A stretch of 64,000 nt of DNA, taken from Streptomyces sp. NRRL S-646 (GTDB lineage Bacteria; Actinomycetota; Actinomycetes; Streptomycetales; Streptomycetaceae). The translations under genes were made by a program, and so were the position numbers. The notes beneath the pieces were generated by a model that was given only the letters and a program-made list of their open reading frames with translations, had not been told where the DNA came from and did not search any database. This document shows positions 8,219 through 20,199 of the stretch, piece by piece. Every line of letters begins with the position of its first letter. Position 1 is the first letter of the stretch. The stretch is taken from the NCBI RefSeq assembly GCF_000720765.1, contig NZ_JODC01000015.1, positions 1 through 64,000 of the forward strand, given 5' to 3'.

Positions 8219-10273
8219 ATGTCCGGTGACAGTGCCGCTTCGGCGCCGGGGCCGGACAGGGCCGGCGCGGGGCGGCCTGTCGGCCGGACGACGACAGGGT
8301 CGCGCTGGGGCCGGCTGCTGGAGGGTGGGCTGCTGCAGGGCGGAGTCCAGGGCAGCCCGGTGCTCCGCTTGTTCATGCGCTGGGTCCGGCGGCCGTTGCT
8401 GCCCGTCATGCGGCTGTGGCGGCGGAACATCCAGCTCAAGGTCGTCGCCACCACGCTGCTGATGTCATTGGGTGTGGTGCTGCTGCTCGGATTCGTCGTC
8501 ATCGGTCAGGTGCGCAACGGGCTGCTGGACGCCAAGGTGAAGGCCTCGCAGAGCCAGGCCACCGGTGGGTTCGCGGTGGCCAAGCAGAAAGCCGACGAGG
8601 CAGCGGCCGGGACCAGCGACGACGGCACGGCGGCGGACGGGCGGCAGTCGCAGAACCTCACCTCGTGGATGAGCGACCTCGTGGAGTCCCTGTCCAGCGG
8701 TGGCCAGGGCGCCTTCGAAGTGGTGACCCTGCCCGCGGGCGACGACAACAGCGGCGGCGGGCGCGGGCCGCGCGGCTCCGGCTACGTCGATCCGACGGCC
8801 AGCGTGCCCGAGGACCTGCGCGCGCGGATCAACGACGACACGACGGCCGCGCAGAGCTACACCCGGATCCTCTACAGCAACAACCGCCAGGAATCCCAGC
8901 CGGCACTCGTCATCGGCAAGCAGGTCAACGACCCGAGCGGCGCCCCGTACCAGCTCTATTACCTCTTCCCGCTCACCCAGGAGGAGAAGTCACTGAGCCT
9001 GGTCAAGGGCACGCTGGCGACCGCGGGGCTCTTCGTCGTCGTACTGCTCGGGGCCATTGCCTGGCTGGTGGTGCGGCAGGTCGTCACGCCCGTGCGGATG
9101 GCCGCGGGGATCGCCGAGCGGCTGTCCGCCGGGCGGCTGCAGGAACGTATGAAGGTCACCGGCGAGGACGACATCGCCCGCCTCGGCGAGGCCTTCAACA
9201 AGATGGCGCAGAACCTGCAGTTGAAGATCCAGCAGTTGGAGGACCTGTCGCGGATGCAGCGGCGGTTCGTGTCGGACGTGTCGCACGAGCTGCGGACACC
9301 GCTGACGACCGTTCGGATGGCCGCGGACGTCATCCACGAGGCGCGGGAGGACTTCGACCCGGTGACCGCGCGGTCGGCGGAGCTGCTCGCGGACCAGCTG
9401 GACCGGTTCGAGTCGCTGCTCGCGGACCTGCTGGAGATCAGCCGGTTCGACGCGGGCGCGGCGGCGCTGGAGGCGGAGCCGATAGACCTCAGGGAGGTCG
9501 TACGGCGCGTCGTCAGCGGGGCCGAGCCGCTCGCCGAGCGCAAGGGCACACACATACGCGTCCTGGGTGACCAGCAGCCCGTCGTTGCCGAAGCGGACGC
9601 GCGGCGTGTGGAGCGGGTGCTGCGCAACCTCGTCGTCAACGCCGTGGAGCACGGCGAGGGCAAGGACGTCCTCGTCAAGCTCGCCACGGCCGGCGGAGCG
9701 GTCGCCGTCGCGGTGCGCGACTACGGCGTCGGACTCAAGCCCGGTGAGGCCACGCGCGTGTTCAGCCGCTTCTGGCGCGCGGACCCGGCACGCGCGCGTA
9801 CGACCGGTGGTACGGGCCTGGGGCTGTCCATCGCCCTGGAGGACGCGCGGCTGCACGGCGGCTGGCTGCAGGCCTGGGGCGAGCCCGGCGGCGGCTCGCA
9901 GTTCCGGCTGACGCTGCCGCGGACGGCGGACGAGCCGCTGCGGGGCTCGCCCATACCTCTGGAGCCCAAGGACTCGCGGCGCAACCGAGGACTCAACGAC
10001 GCCGGACTGCCGCGCGGGGACAAAGCCGCCACCGTGCCCGCGCAGCCGGTCGCGGACCAGATACCGCCGATGGCCCCGAGACTGGCCGGTTCGGCCCCCA
10101 CAGCCGACCCGACGGCACTGCCCGGGAACGGCGCGCGCGTGGTCCCCCGTCCTACTTCCGGAGCCAGGCGACAGAACGAAACGCCGGGTGAGGACGGGGC
10201 CGGGACCTCGAGCCGCCCGGACACCGGGCCGGAGGAGTCGAAGAATCAAGGGGAGGCATTTCGTGGGCGCTGA
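8219..10273 (+). CDS. mtrB: Sensor histidine kinase MtrB
   Basis: 684 residues. A basic N-terminus is followed by transmembrane helix 1 (about 74-97), an extracytoplasmic domain, helix 2 (about 263-288), HAMP and HisKA with the phosphorylated His in SDVSHELRTPLTT at about 356. The HATPase_c domain has N, G1 (YGVGLKP) and G2 (GGTGLGLSIAL) boxes. An unusually long Ser/Pro-rich tail follows (residues about 580-684). It phosphorylates MtrA. Its 3' end overlaps lpqB by 11 bases, so the three genes form one transcript. Confidence 0.96.
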   Translation: MSGDSAASAPGPDRAGAGRPVGRTTTGSRWGRLLEGGLLQGGVQGSPVLRLFMRWVRRPLLPVMRLWRRNIQLKVVATTLLMSLGVVLLLGFVVIGQVRNGLLDAKVKASQSQATGGFAVAKQKADEAAAGTSDDGTAADGRQSQNLTSWMSDLVESLSSGGQGAFEVVTLPAGDDNSGGGRGPRGSGYVDPTASVPEDLRARINDDTTAAQSYTRILYSNNRQESQPALVIGKQVNDPSGAPYQLYYLFPLTQEEKSLSLVKGTLATAGLFVVVLLGAIAWLVVRQVVTPVRMAAGIAERLSAGRLQERMKVTGEDDIARLGEAFNKMAQNLQLKIQQLEDLSRMQRRFVSDVSHELRTPLTTVRMAADVIHEAREDFDPVTARSAELLADQLDRFESLLADLLEISRFDAGAAALEAEPIDLREVVRRVVSGAEPLAERKGTHIRVLGDQQPVVAEADARRVERVLRNLVVNAVEHGEGKDVLVKLATAGGAVAVAVRDYGVGLKPGEATRVFSRFWRADPARARTTGGTGLGLSIALEDARLHGGWLQAWGEPGGGSQFRLTLPRTADEPLRGSPIPLEPKDSRRNRGLNDAGLPRGDKAATVPAQPVADQIPPMAPRLAGSAPTADPTALPGNGARVVPRPTSGARRQNETPGEDGAGTSSRPDTGPEESKNQGEAFRGR

Positions 10274-12092
10274 CCGCGAGGGGGGCGCCGGGCGCAGACC
10301 GATGCGCGCGGCGACGTACGCAGCCTGTGGCGCCGTACTGCTGGCGGGATGCGCCTCGATGCCCGACAGCGGCGACCTGCGCGGGGTCGACTCCACACCG
10401 CGGCAGGACACGCAGGTGCGGGTTTTCGCCATGCCGCCCCAGGACGACGCCCAGCCCTCGGACATCGTCTCCGGTTTCCTCGAGGCACTGACCAGCGACG
10501 ATCCGAACTATTCGACGGCGCGGCAATACCTGACCAAGACGGCGTCACAGACCTGGAAACCGGGGCTGTCCAGTACGGTCCTCGCCGACGGACCCGGCAT
10601 CGGCCCCAACCGCCTGGGCGGCCGGGAGGGCGCCGACGACCTCTCGTTCACCTTGACCGGCACGCGGGTCGCGAACGTGGACGAGCAGCAGGCGTACTCG
10701 CCCGCCGACGGGCCCTACGACGCGCCGGTGCATCTCACGCGCGACAAGAAGACCAAGCAGTGGCGCATCGACCGGCTCCCGCAGGGCGTCGTCATGGGCA
10801 AGTCGGATTTCCAGCGCAACTACATGTCCGTCAACAAGTACTACTTCGCCTCGAACGCCGCGGCCGGGACAACGACGCAGCCGGCGGCCGTCGCCGATCC
10901 CGTGTACGTCCGCCGGCGCGTGGACCCCATGACGCAGATGGTCCGCTCGCTGCTCAACGGGCCCACGAACTGGCTCGATCACGTGGTGCGGACGAGCTTC
11001 CCGACGGGTACGGCGTTGAAGAACGGCGTCACCACGCTGGCGCCCGACGACCAGAACAAGCTGACCGTGCCGCTGAACGAGAAAGCCCGCCGGGTCGGTC
11101 AGGGCCAGTGCAACGAGATGGCCGCCCAGCTCCTGTTCACCCTGCAGAGCCTCACCCCCGCGGTGGACCAGGTCGAGCTGCAGTCCGGCAACTCGCGGCT
11201 GTGCTCGCTCCGCGAGACCGAAGCCGCCACCGCGCGAGGCTCGGTGCAGCAGCCCGGTTATCTGTACTTCATCGACAACAAGAACCGGCTCGTACGGATG
11301 GGGACCGGCAGCAGCAGCCCCAAGGCGGAACCGGTGGACGGGGCGTTCGGCGAGGGAGACAAGGAGCTGCGCTCGGTCGCCGTGTCGCACGACGAGGACA
11401 AAGCGGCCGCCGTCTCCGGCGACGGCAAGGAGCTGTACGTCGCGTCGCTGGTGTCCGGTGATTCACTCGGGACCCCCGTACTGACCAGCCGCGCCAAGTC
11501 GGAACAGGACCGGCTGACGGCGCCGAGCTGGGATGTCCACGGTGACCTCTGGGTGGCCGACCGCGCCCCCGACAACCCCCGGCTGCTCCTGCTGGAACAA
11601 GGCAAGGGCGAGCCGCTCGCGGTGAAGGTCCCGGAGCTGGACGGCCGCATCCGCGACGTCCGAGTGGCCGCCGACGGGGTGCGCATAGCGCTCGTCGTGG
11701 CGAAGGGCAGCAAGAAGTCGTCCCTGCTCATCGGGCGGATCGAGCGGCGGCAGGAGACAGCGGAGGGTCGGCCGACCGTCTCGGTGGCCGGACTGCACTC
11801 CGCAACACCGGAGTTGGAGGATGTCACAGCCATGTCGTGGGCCGGGGACAGCCGGCTCGTGGTGGTCGGGCGTGAACAGGGCGGACTGCAGACCATGCGG
11901 TATGCGCAGGTCGACGGCTCCACACCCGAGGGGCAGGCACCCGCGGCCCTCTCCGGGATCAAGGAGATCACCGCGGCCGAGTCCGACCGGCTGCCGTTGG
12001 TGGCGGACTCGGAGGACGGGATCGTACGGCTGCCGTCCGGCGGCCAGTGGCAGAAGGTCACGGACGGGGCGGCGCCGGTTTATCCGGGGTGA
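10263..12092 (+). CDS. lpqB: Lipoprotein LpqB
   Basis: 609 residues from a GTG at 10263 preceded by GGGGAGG; the start lies inside the end of mtrB. A lipoprotein signal ends in the lipobox LLAGC (Cys about 30). The N-terminal GerMN-like domain (about 60-290) is followed by a beta-propeller-like region (about 320-600). LpqB acts outside the membrane and modulates MtrB in mycobacteria. The mtrA-mtrB-lpqB order is the conserved actinobacterial one. An alternative start is ATG at 10302. Confidence 0.94.
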   Translation: MGADREGGAGRRPMRAATYAACGAVLLAGCASMPDSGDLRGVDSTPRQDTQVRVFAMPPQDDAQPSDIVSGFLEALTSDDPNYSTARQYLTKTASQTWKPGLSSTVLADGPGIGPNRLGGREGADDLSFTLTGTRVANVDEQQAYSPADGPYDAPVHLTRDKKTKQWRIDRLPQGVVMGKSDFQRNYMSVNKYYFASNAAAGTTTQPAAVADPVYVRRRVDPMTQMVRSLLNGPTNWLDHVVRTSFPTGTALKNGVTTLAPDDQNKLTVPLNEKARRVGQGQCNEMAAQLLFTLQSLTPAVDQVELQSGNSRLCSLRETEAATARGSVQQPGYLYFIDNKNRLVRMGTGSSSPKAEPVDGAFGEGDKELRSVAVSHDEDKAAAVSGDGKELYVASLVSGDSLGTPVLTSRAKSEQDRLTAPSWDVHGDLWVADRAPDNPRLLLLEQGKGEPLAVKVPELDGRIRDVRVAADGVRIALVVAKGSKKSSLLIGRIERRQETAEGRPTVSVAGLHSATPELEDVTAMSWAGDSRLVVVGREQGGLQTMRYAQVDGSTPEGQAPAALSGIKEITAAESDRLPLVADSEDGIVRLPSGGQWQKVTDGAAPVYPG

Positions 12093-12177
12093 CGCTGTCG
12101 TGCGGGGGAGCCGGTGAGGTTGTCCGGGGGCGGTCGTTTCCGGCCGCATCGAGGGGGCGGTTTGCACCCCGGATGAC

Positions 12178-12200
12178 TTGTCCACAGGGAGTTGTCCACA
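12178..12200 (+). promoter_or_regulatory. Two DnaA-box-like sequences
   Basis: TTGTCCACA occurs twice in direct orientation, at 12178-12186 and 12192-12200, each followed by GG. This equals the preferred Streptomyces DnaA box. The pair lies between lpqB and the ComF gene, ending 40 bases before its start codon. No replication gene is near. It may be a DnaA-titrating or DnaA-regulated site, or coincidence. Confidence 0.45.
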
Positions 12201-12240
12201 GGGCTGGCCGGGGGGCTCGGGCGTTGGCAGAGTGGTGGGC

Positions 12241-13176
12241 ATGCGGGGGTGGTGGCAGGAACTCACCGACCTGGTGCTGCCGGCCGAGTGCGGAGGCTGC
12301 GGGAGGCCTCGCACGGTGCTCTGCCCGGAGTGCCGTGCCGTCCTGAGCGGGACCGCACCGAGCCGGGTGCGACCGGTGCCGGAGCCGCCCGGGCTGCCCG
12401 TGGTGCACGCGGCCGCCCGGTACGCCGACGAGGTGCGAGCCACGCTGCTGGCCCACAAGGAACGGGGCGCGCTGGCCCTCGCAGCACCACTCGGCACGGC
12501 ACTGGCAGGGGCCGTGCGGGCGGGACTCAGGGAGACGGCCGGTCCTGCGGCTGCGGGCGGTGGAGTGCCCGTACTGCTCGTTCCCGTTCCGTCCGCGCGA
12601 GCGGCGGTGCGGGCGCGGGGCCACGACCCGGCACGGCGGATCGCGCTCGCGGCCGCGGGCGAGCTACGGCGGACCGGGACCGCGGCCCGAGTCCTCGCCG
12701 TGCTGCGGCAGCGGCGCGCCGTGGCTGACCAGTCGGGGCTCAACTCCCGGCAGCGGCTGGACAATCTCGCGGGCGCCCTGGCGGTGGCTCCCGGCGGAGA
12801 CCGGCTGCTTCGCGGCGGTTCGGTCGTGCTCGTCGACGACCTGATGACCACCGGCGCATCCCTGGCCGAAGCGGCGCGCGCCGTGCGGGCGGCGACGGAG
12901 CCGGAAGAAAGGGCGGGCGCGCACGAGAGGGGAGAACAAGAGGCGGTTGTGCAACGGCACTTCTCGGGGCTGGTTTCGTACGACGGAGCAACTAGGGCTG
13001 TGTACACGGCAGCTGCTCGGGAAGGCACAGGAGAATGGATCGCCGGCTCGGCGGGCGAGGCGCCCGGCCGTATGCACTCAGTGCCAGGAATGGCGGGTGC
13101 GGGCGGCGCAGGTGACGTGATCTGCGCAGCCGTGGTCGCCGCGCCGCCAGATTCTTTCGAAATAAACCGGAACTGA
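12241..13176 (+). CDS. ComF family phosphoribosyltransferase
   Basis: 311 residues from ATG (MRGWWQELTDLVLP). The double-zinc-ribbon-like start has C-x2-C (CGGC) and C-x2-C (CPEC) pairs. The type I phosphoribosyltransferase fold has VPVPSARAAVRARGHDPARR and the PRPP loop VVLVDDLMTTGASLAEA. In competent bacteria ComF helps DNA uptake; in actinobacteria its role is unclear and may be nucleotide salvage. The C-terminal ~90 residues are an extra tail with no recognised motif. Two DnaA-box-like sites precede it. Confidence 0.88.
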   Translation: MRGWWQELTDLVLPAECGGCGRPRTVLCPECRAVLSGTAPSRVRPVPEPPGLPVVHAAARYADEVRATLLAHKERGALALAAPLGTALAGAVRAGLRETAGPAAAGGGVPVLLVPVPSARAAVRARGHDPARRIALAAAGELRRTGTAARVLAVLRQRRAVADQSGLNSRQRLDNLAGALAVAPGGDRLLRGGSVVLVDDLMTTGASLAEAARAVRAATEPEERAGAHERGEQEAVVQRHFSGLVSYDGATRAVYTAAAREGTGEWIAGSAGEAPGRMHSVPGMAGAGGAGDVICAAVVAAPPDSFEINRN

Positions 13177-13489
13177 CTGCCAGCTTGCATCGTTGCAGGT
13201 AATGAGAGGGTCAATTCACCTGAACGGAGGTACGCCGCGGTAGAGGGTGACGACATCCGTCCGGGCGAGATATGTTCGGTTGTGAGAGAAAGGCGCAGGC
13301 CATCGCTCTCGTACCCGAATGCCGTGCTGCGGGTTTTTCACAATCACCCGTCGCAGTGGAGTGGAGATCTTGTCCGCGGGGGAGGAGGTGGAAGTCACCG
13401 AGTCCGTAGGCTCCGGAGCTCGCCGGAGCCTGGTGCAAAAGGGAGATGCTCCGCCAGTGGAGCGGAGTGATCCGGGAACGGAGTTCTGC
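13177..13489 (+). promoter_or_regulatory. hpf leader region with hairpin
   Basis: A 313-base gap before hpf. It includes an 8-bp hairpin GGCTCCGG-agctcg-CCGGAGCC at 13409-13430 and a smaller CTCC/GGAG hairpin near 13450. The ~60 bases between the hairpin and the start codon give hpf a structured 5' leader. hpf genes in actinomycetes are stress-regulated, but I cannot assign a sigma factor from the sequence. No other gene is seen. Confidence 0.35.
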
Positions 13490-14182
13490 GTGGACATCGT
13501 CGTCAAGGGCCGCAAGACCGAGGTGCCCGAGCGGTTCCGCAAGCACGTGGCCGAGAAGCTGAAGCTGGAGAAGATCCAGAAGCTCGATGGCAAGGTGATC
13601 AGCCTCGACGTCGAGGTGTCCAAGGAGCCCAACCCCCGACAGGCCGACCGTTGCGACCGAGTGGAGATCACGCTCCGCTCCCGCGGTCCGGTGATCCGGG
13701 CGGAGGCAGCGGCCAGCGACCCGTACGCGGCGCTGGACCTGGCGGCGGAGAAGCTGGATGCCCGGCTGCGCAAGCAGCACGACAAGCGGTTCTCGCGCCG
13801 CGGCGCGCGCAGGATCTCGGCCGCCGAGGTCCCCGACCACGTCCCGGGCGCGGCGACGCTCAACGGGAACGGCCGCCCCGTCCACGAGGAAGACCAGGAC
13901 GGAGTGCCCACCAAGAAGATCGGCTCACTGGAGGTCAAGGGCGAAGGCCCCCTCGTCGTCCGCGAGAAGACCCATGTCGCCTCCCCGATGACCCTCGACC
14001 AGGCCCTCTACGAGATGGAACTGGTCGGACACGACTTCTACCTGTTCGTCGACTCCGAGACGAAGGAGCCCAGTGTCGTCTATCGGCGGCACGCCTACGA
14101 CTACGGCGTCATCCACCTCAGCACCGACCCGATGGTTGCCCAGGCGCAGTCTCCCGCGCCGGGCGGCACGCTGGGCGGCTGA
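13490..14182 (+). CDS. hpf: Long-form ribosome hibernation promoting factor
   Basis: 230 residues from GTG (MDIVVKGRKTEVPERFRKHV), with GGAG 6 bases upstream. The N-terminal HPF/RaiA beta-alpha domain (1-105) includes basic RKQHDKRFSRRG at its end. A variable linker and the C-terminal dimerisation domain follow, with MTLDQALYEMELVGHDFYLF and VVYRRHAYDYGVIHL. The two-domain form promotes 100S ribosome dimers in the cytosol under stress or stationary phase. The length fits known Streptomyces proteins. Confidence 0.95.
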   Translation: MDIVVKGRKTEVPERFRKHVAEKLKLEKIQKLDGKVISLDVEVSKEPNPRQADRCDRVEITLRSRGPVIRAEAAASDPYAALDLAAEKLDARLRKQHDKRFSRRGARRISAAEVPDHVPGAATLNGNGRPVHEEDQDGVPTKKIGSLEVKGEGPLVVREKTHVASPMTLDQALYEMELVGHDFYLFVDSETKEPSVVYRRHAYDYGVIHLSTDPMVAQAQSPAPGGTLGG

Positions 14183-14386
14183 CCCGCGCGGCTGACGGCT
14201 GAGCCAGTGCCCCTGGAGCGCCTGTGCGCCCCCCAGGGGCACCGGTGTGACCCCTTCATGAACCGCTCTGTCACCGCGTTGTCGCCCGGGCATGGAATCA
14301 TGGCGGCAATGGCCCAACCGGTGGGTCATTGCCTTGGGTTGGCGATGGCACAGCACCACAGGCCACAGCCTTCAGGGGGAGGAACG

Positions 14387-15133
14387 ATGGCGGACAGCTT
14401 CGGACCGATGCGTGACGAGGATGCCGACGGCGGCGTCGTCGGCATGGGCCCGGACGCGGGCTCTCCACGCAAGGAACCGATCAGAGTCCTTGTCGTGGAC
14501 GACCACGCCCTCTTCCGCCGGGGCCTGGAGATCGTGCTCGCGGCCGAGGAGGACATCCAGGTCGTCGGGGAGGCCGGGGACGGTGCGGAGGCCGTCGACA
14601 AGGCGGCCGACCTGCTGCCGGACATCGTTCTGATGGACGTACGGATGCCGAAGCGGGGCGGGATCGAGGCCTGCACCTCCATCAAGGAGGTTGCCCCCAG
14701 CGCCAAGATCATCATGTTGACGATCAGCGACGAGGAAGCCGACCTCTACGACGCGATCAAGGCGGGCGCGACTGGTTATCTCCTCAAGGAGATCTCCACG
14801 GACGAGGTGGCCACCGCCATTCGCGCGGTGGCCGACGGGCAGTCCCAGATCAGCCCGTCCATGGCGTCGAAGCTGCTCACCGAGTTCAAGTCGATGATCC
14901 AGCGCACCGACGAGCGCCGGCTCGTGCCCGCGCCGCGGCTGACGGACCGCGAGCTGGAGGTCCTCAAACTCGTCGCCACCGGGATGAACAACCGGGACAT
15001 CGCCAAAGAACTGTTCATCTCCGAGAACACCGTGAAGAACCACGTCCGCAACATCCTGGAGAAGCTGCAGTTGCACTCCAGGATGGAAGCGGTGGTGTAC
15101 GCGATGCGGGAGAAGATCCTCGAGATCCGCTGA
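14387..15133 (+). CDS. NarL/LuxR-type response regulator, orphan
   Basis: 248 residues from ATG with GGGGGAGG directly upstream. A 30-residue acidic N-terminal extension precedes the receiver domain (VLVVDDHALFRRG), with phospho-acceptor Asp84 (VLMDVRMPKRGG) and LLKEIS. The C-terminal LuxR helix-turn-helix has LTDRELEVLKLVATGMNNRDIA and ISENTVKNHVRNILEKLQLHSR. There is no sensor kinase next to it. The order hpf then this regulator is conserved in Streptomyces as I recall; targets are unknown. Confidence 0.92.
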   Translation: MADSFGPMRDEDADGGVVGMGPDAGSPRKEPIRVLVVDDHALFRRGLEIVLAAEEDIQVVGEAGDGAEAVDKAADLLPDIVLMDVRMPKRGGIEACTSIKEVAPSAKIIMLTISDEEADLYDAIKAGATGYLLKEISTDEVATAIRAVADGQSQISPSMASKLLTEFKSMIQRTDERRLVPAPRLTDRELEVLKLVATGMNNRDIAKELFISENTVKNHVRNILEKLQLHSRMEAVVYAMREKILEIR

Positions 15134-15150
15134 CGGGACGGCGACCCCGG

Positions 15151-16347
15151 TCAGCGCAGTGCCGCGACGAGTGCGCGGGTCACCTCCTTGGTGAGCGGCT
15201 CGTGAAGCTCAGGGGCGTCCACACGCTCCACGCGGACGCTGGTGCAGTTCACCCAGCTCGCTGCCTCGACCAGAGCCTCCGCCACGGCCGGGACCACCTT
15301 GGGGCCGTCCAGGGTGACCTGCTTGGCCACCAGCGTGGCGCCGTCGCGGGCCGGGTCCACCCGGCCGACGAGGCGGCCGCCGGCGAGGACCGGCATCGCG
15401 AAGTAGCCGTAGACCCGCTTCGGCTTCGGGACGTAGGCCTCCAGGCGGTGGGTGAAGCCGAAGATCCGCTCCGTGCGCGCCCTCTCCCAGACCAGGGAGT
15501 CGAAGGGCGACAGGAGCGTGGTGCGGTGGCGGCCGCGCGGCGGCGTGTCCAGGGCCGCCGGGTCGGCCCAGGCCGGTTTGGACCAGCCCTCGACCGTGAC
15601 CGGGACCAGGCCCGAGTCGGCGATCACCGCGTCGACCTGCTCGCCCTTGAGGCGGTGGTAGTCGGCGATGTCCGCGCGCGTGCCGATGCCCAGGGACTGG
15701 CCTGCCAGGCGGACCAGACGGCGCAGGCACTCCGTGTCATCCAGCTCGTCGTGCAGCAGCGCGGCCGGGATCGCGCGCTCGGCGAGGTCGTACACCCGCT
15801 TCCAGCCGCGGCGCTCCACGCACACCACCTCCCCGTACATCAGCGCACGCTCCACGGCGACCTTGGCGCCGGACCAGTCCCACCACTCACTGGTGCGCTT
15901 CGCACCGCCCAACTCCGTCGCCGTGAGGGGGCCTTCGGCGCGGAGCTGCTTGATGACCTGCTCGTAGGTGCCGTCCGGGAGGGCGTGGTTCCAGTGCGGG
16001 CGGCTTCGGTAGGCGCGGCGGCGGAAGGCGAAGTGGGGCCACTCCTCGACGGGGAGGATGCACGCGGCGTGCGACCAGTACTCGAAGGCGTGCGGGGCGG
16101 CGGACGACGCCTTCCAGTACGCGTCCTCCACCTTTTTGCGGCCCACCGCGCCGAGGCGGGCGTACGGGATGAGCTCATGGGAGCGCGCCAGCACCGAGAT
16201 CGTGTCCAGCTGGACCGCGCCGAGATGGCGGAGGACGCCGCGGACGCCGGCTCTGCGGTCGGGCGTGCCGAGGAAGCCCTGGGCGCGGAGGGCGATGCGG
16301 CGGGCTTCGTCTGCCGAGAGGTCGGTGGCGGGGCGCGGGGTCGTCAT
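15151..16347 (-). CDS. YcaQ/AlkX-type DNA glycosylase (HTH_42 family)
   Basis: 398 residues from ATG (MTTPRPATDLS). Winged-helix HTH_42 protein with the active-site motif Q-L-D at 46-48 (HLGAVQLDTI). In this family QxD marks the YcaQ/AlkX branch that unhooks interstrand crosslinks and N7-alkylguanine, while QxQ marks AlkZ branch enzymes of antibiotic clusters. Conserved ARSHELIPYARL and FDSLVWERARTERIFGF blocks are present. It lies convergent to the response regulator, 17 bases apart. The role as a housekeeping DNA-repair glycosylase is inferred from family and motif. Confidence 0.88.
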   Translation of the reverse strand: MTTPRPATDLSADEARRIALRAQGFLGTPDRRAGVRGVLRHLGAVQLDTISVLARSHELIPYARLGAVGRKKVEDAYWKASSAAPHAFEYWSHAACILPVEEWPHFAFRRRAYRSRPHWNHALPDGTYEQVIKQLRAEGPLTATELGGAKRTSEWWDWSGAKVAVERALMYGEVVCVERRGWKRVYDLAERAIPAALLHDELDDTECLRRLVRLAGQSLGIGTRADIADYHRLKGEQVDAVIADSGLVPVTVEGWSKPAWADPAALDTPPRGRHRTTLLSPFDSLVWERARTERIFGFTHRLEAYVPKPKRVYGYFAMPVLAGGRLVGRVDPARDGATLVAKQVTLDGPKVVPAVAEALVEAASWVNCTSVRVERVDAPELHEPLTKEVTRALVAALR

Positions 16348-16399
16348 GGTCCGCACGATAGAAGGCGGCACTGACAATGCGAGGTGACCTGCGAATTCG

Positions 16400-16990
16400 T
16401 CACCGGACGCCCGGGGTTGAGGCGGGTGCCGGGAGATACGGCGCCGTCGACGCAAGCCCCAGGTCCGAGGGCAGCAGGGCACCCACCCAGGAGTCCCGGC
16501 GTACGCCCTGGTGGATGATCGCGGAGCGCAGGACGCCCTCGATGACGAAGCCCGCGCGCTCCGCCACCGCGCGGGAGGCGCTGTTGCCGACTTCCGCACG
16601 CCATTCCACGCGGTCGACCGACAGGTGGGTGAAGGCCCAGCGGGAGACCTCGACGACGGCCTCGGTGACATAGCCGTTGCCGCGGTGCTCCTTCGTGCCC
16701 CAGAAGCCGATCTCGGCCATGCTCAGAGAATGCATGGTGAGGCTGAGCATGCCCACGAGTTCCTCCCCTTCGGGGAGGAACAGAGCGAAGGTGAGTATGG
16801 AACCGTTCGCCCAGCCCTTGGGGGCGAGTTCCTCGGTGAAAGTCCGCGCGTGCTCGGCGAGGTAGGGCGAGGGAATCGCCGTCCAGCGCTGGATGTCGGG
16901 ATCCTGGGCCGCGGCGTACACCGCGTCGGTGTCCTCGGGGCCGACCGTGCGCAGGAGCAGCCGGGAGGTCGTGAGCGTGACGGGTTCCAT
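16400..16990 (-). CDS. GNAT family N-acetyltransferase (RimJ/RimL type)
   Basis: 196 residues from ATG (MEPVTLTTSRLLLRTV). The opening LTTSRLLLR and the acetyl-CoA loop region EIGFWGTKEHRGNGYVTEAV, plus NSASRAVAERAGFVIEGVLR, are typical of the RimJ/RimL-like Acetyltransf_3 group, which acetylates protein N-termini or small amines. The substrate cannot be read from sequence. It sits 52 bases upstream of the glycosylase gene on the same strand and may share its transcript. Confidence 0.88.
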   Translation of the reverse strand: MEPVTLTTSRLLLRTVGPEDTDAVYAAAQDPDIQRWTAIPSPYLAEHARTFTEELAPKGWANGSILTFALFLPEGEELVGMLSLTMHSLSMAEIGFWGTKEHRGNGYVTEAVVEVSRWAFTHLSVDRVEWRAEVGNSASRAVAERAGFVIEGVLRSAIIHQGVRRDSWVGALLPSDLGLASTAPYLPAPASTPGVR

Positions 16991-17197
16991 CGGCTGATTG
17001 TCCGCGGAGGCCCGACACGGACGCCATCCTTTTGCCGTGCGTGAGCGCGTGATCACAATTCGCGCAATTCGTGGCCGTGAAGCGGCACCATCCGCAGGGC
17101 CCGTCCGTTGTCCCCTTTGAAGGAGATTTGAAGCGGTGCGCGAAGCCTTCGGCGGTCGTCGTACCGGCAGGCCTCCCGGCTTGGTGGGGTCCTCGCA

Positions 17198-17203
17198 TAC
17201 GAT
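17198..17203 (+). promoter_or_regulatory. Candidate -10 element upstream of secA
   Basis: TACGAT about 70 bases before the secA start matches the TANNNT pattern of principal-sigma promoters. The matching -35 is weak (CCCGGC region), so this is only a candidate. Confidence 0.25.
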
Positions 17204-17271
17204 GGCCGTTGCTCAGCAAGTCAAATGGAAACCGACCGTCCCAGGCCCGACCGGCAAGGAGACCAACCCCC

Positions 17272-20085
<2,814 letters not shown>

Positions 20086-20105
20086 GCAGCGCGTCGTAAC
20101 GGCTT

Positions 20106-20141
20106 GAAGGGCCGGGTCACCTCGGGGTGGCCCGGCCCTTC
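20106..20141 (+). terminator. secA terminator
   Basis: Inverted repeat GAAGGGCCGGGTCACC / GGTGGCCCGGCCCTTC with a 4-base loop, 20 bases after the secA stop. No T tract follows, as is common in Streptomyces. Confidence 0.85.
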
Positions 20142-20156
20142 GGCGCGTAGGGCGGT

Positions 20157-20189
20157 GCGCCTGCCGGGCCGGGTCGGCCCGGCAGGCGC
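20157..20189 (-). terminator. Second hairpin, between convergent genes
   Basis: Perfect arms GCGCCTGCCGGGCC / GGCCCGGCAGGCGC with a 5-base loop. It lies just beyond the stop (20200) of the minus-strand Rv3235-family gene and probably terminates it, or both convergent genes. Confidence 0.75.
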
Positions 20190-20199
20190 CTCCGGTCGT

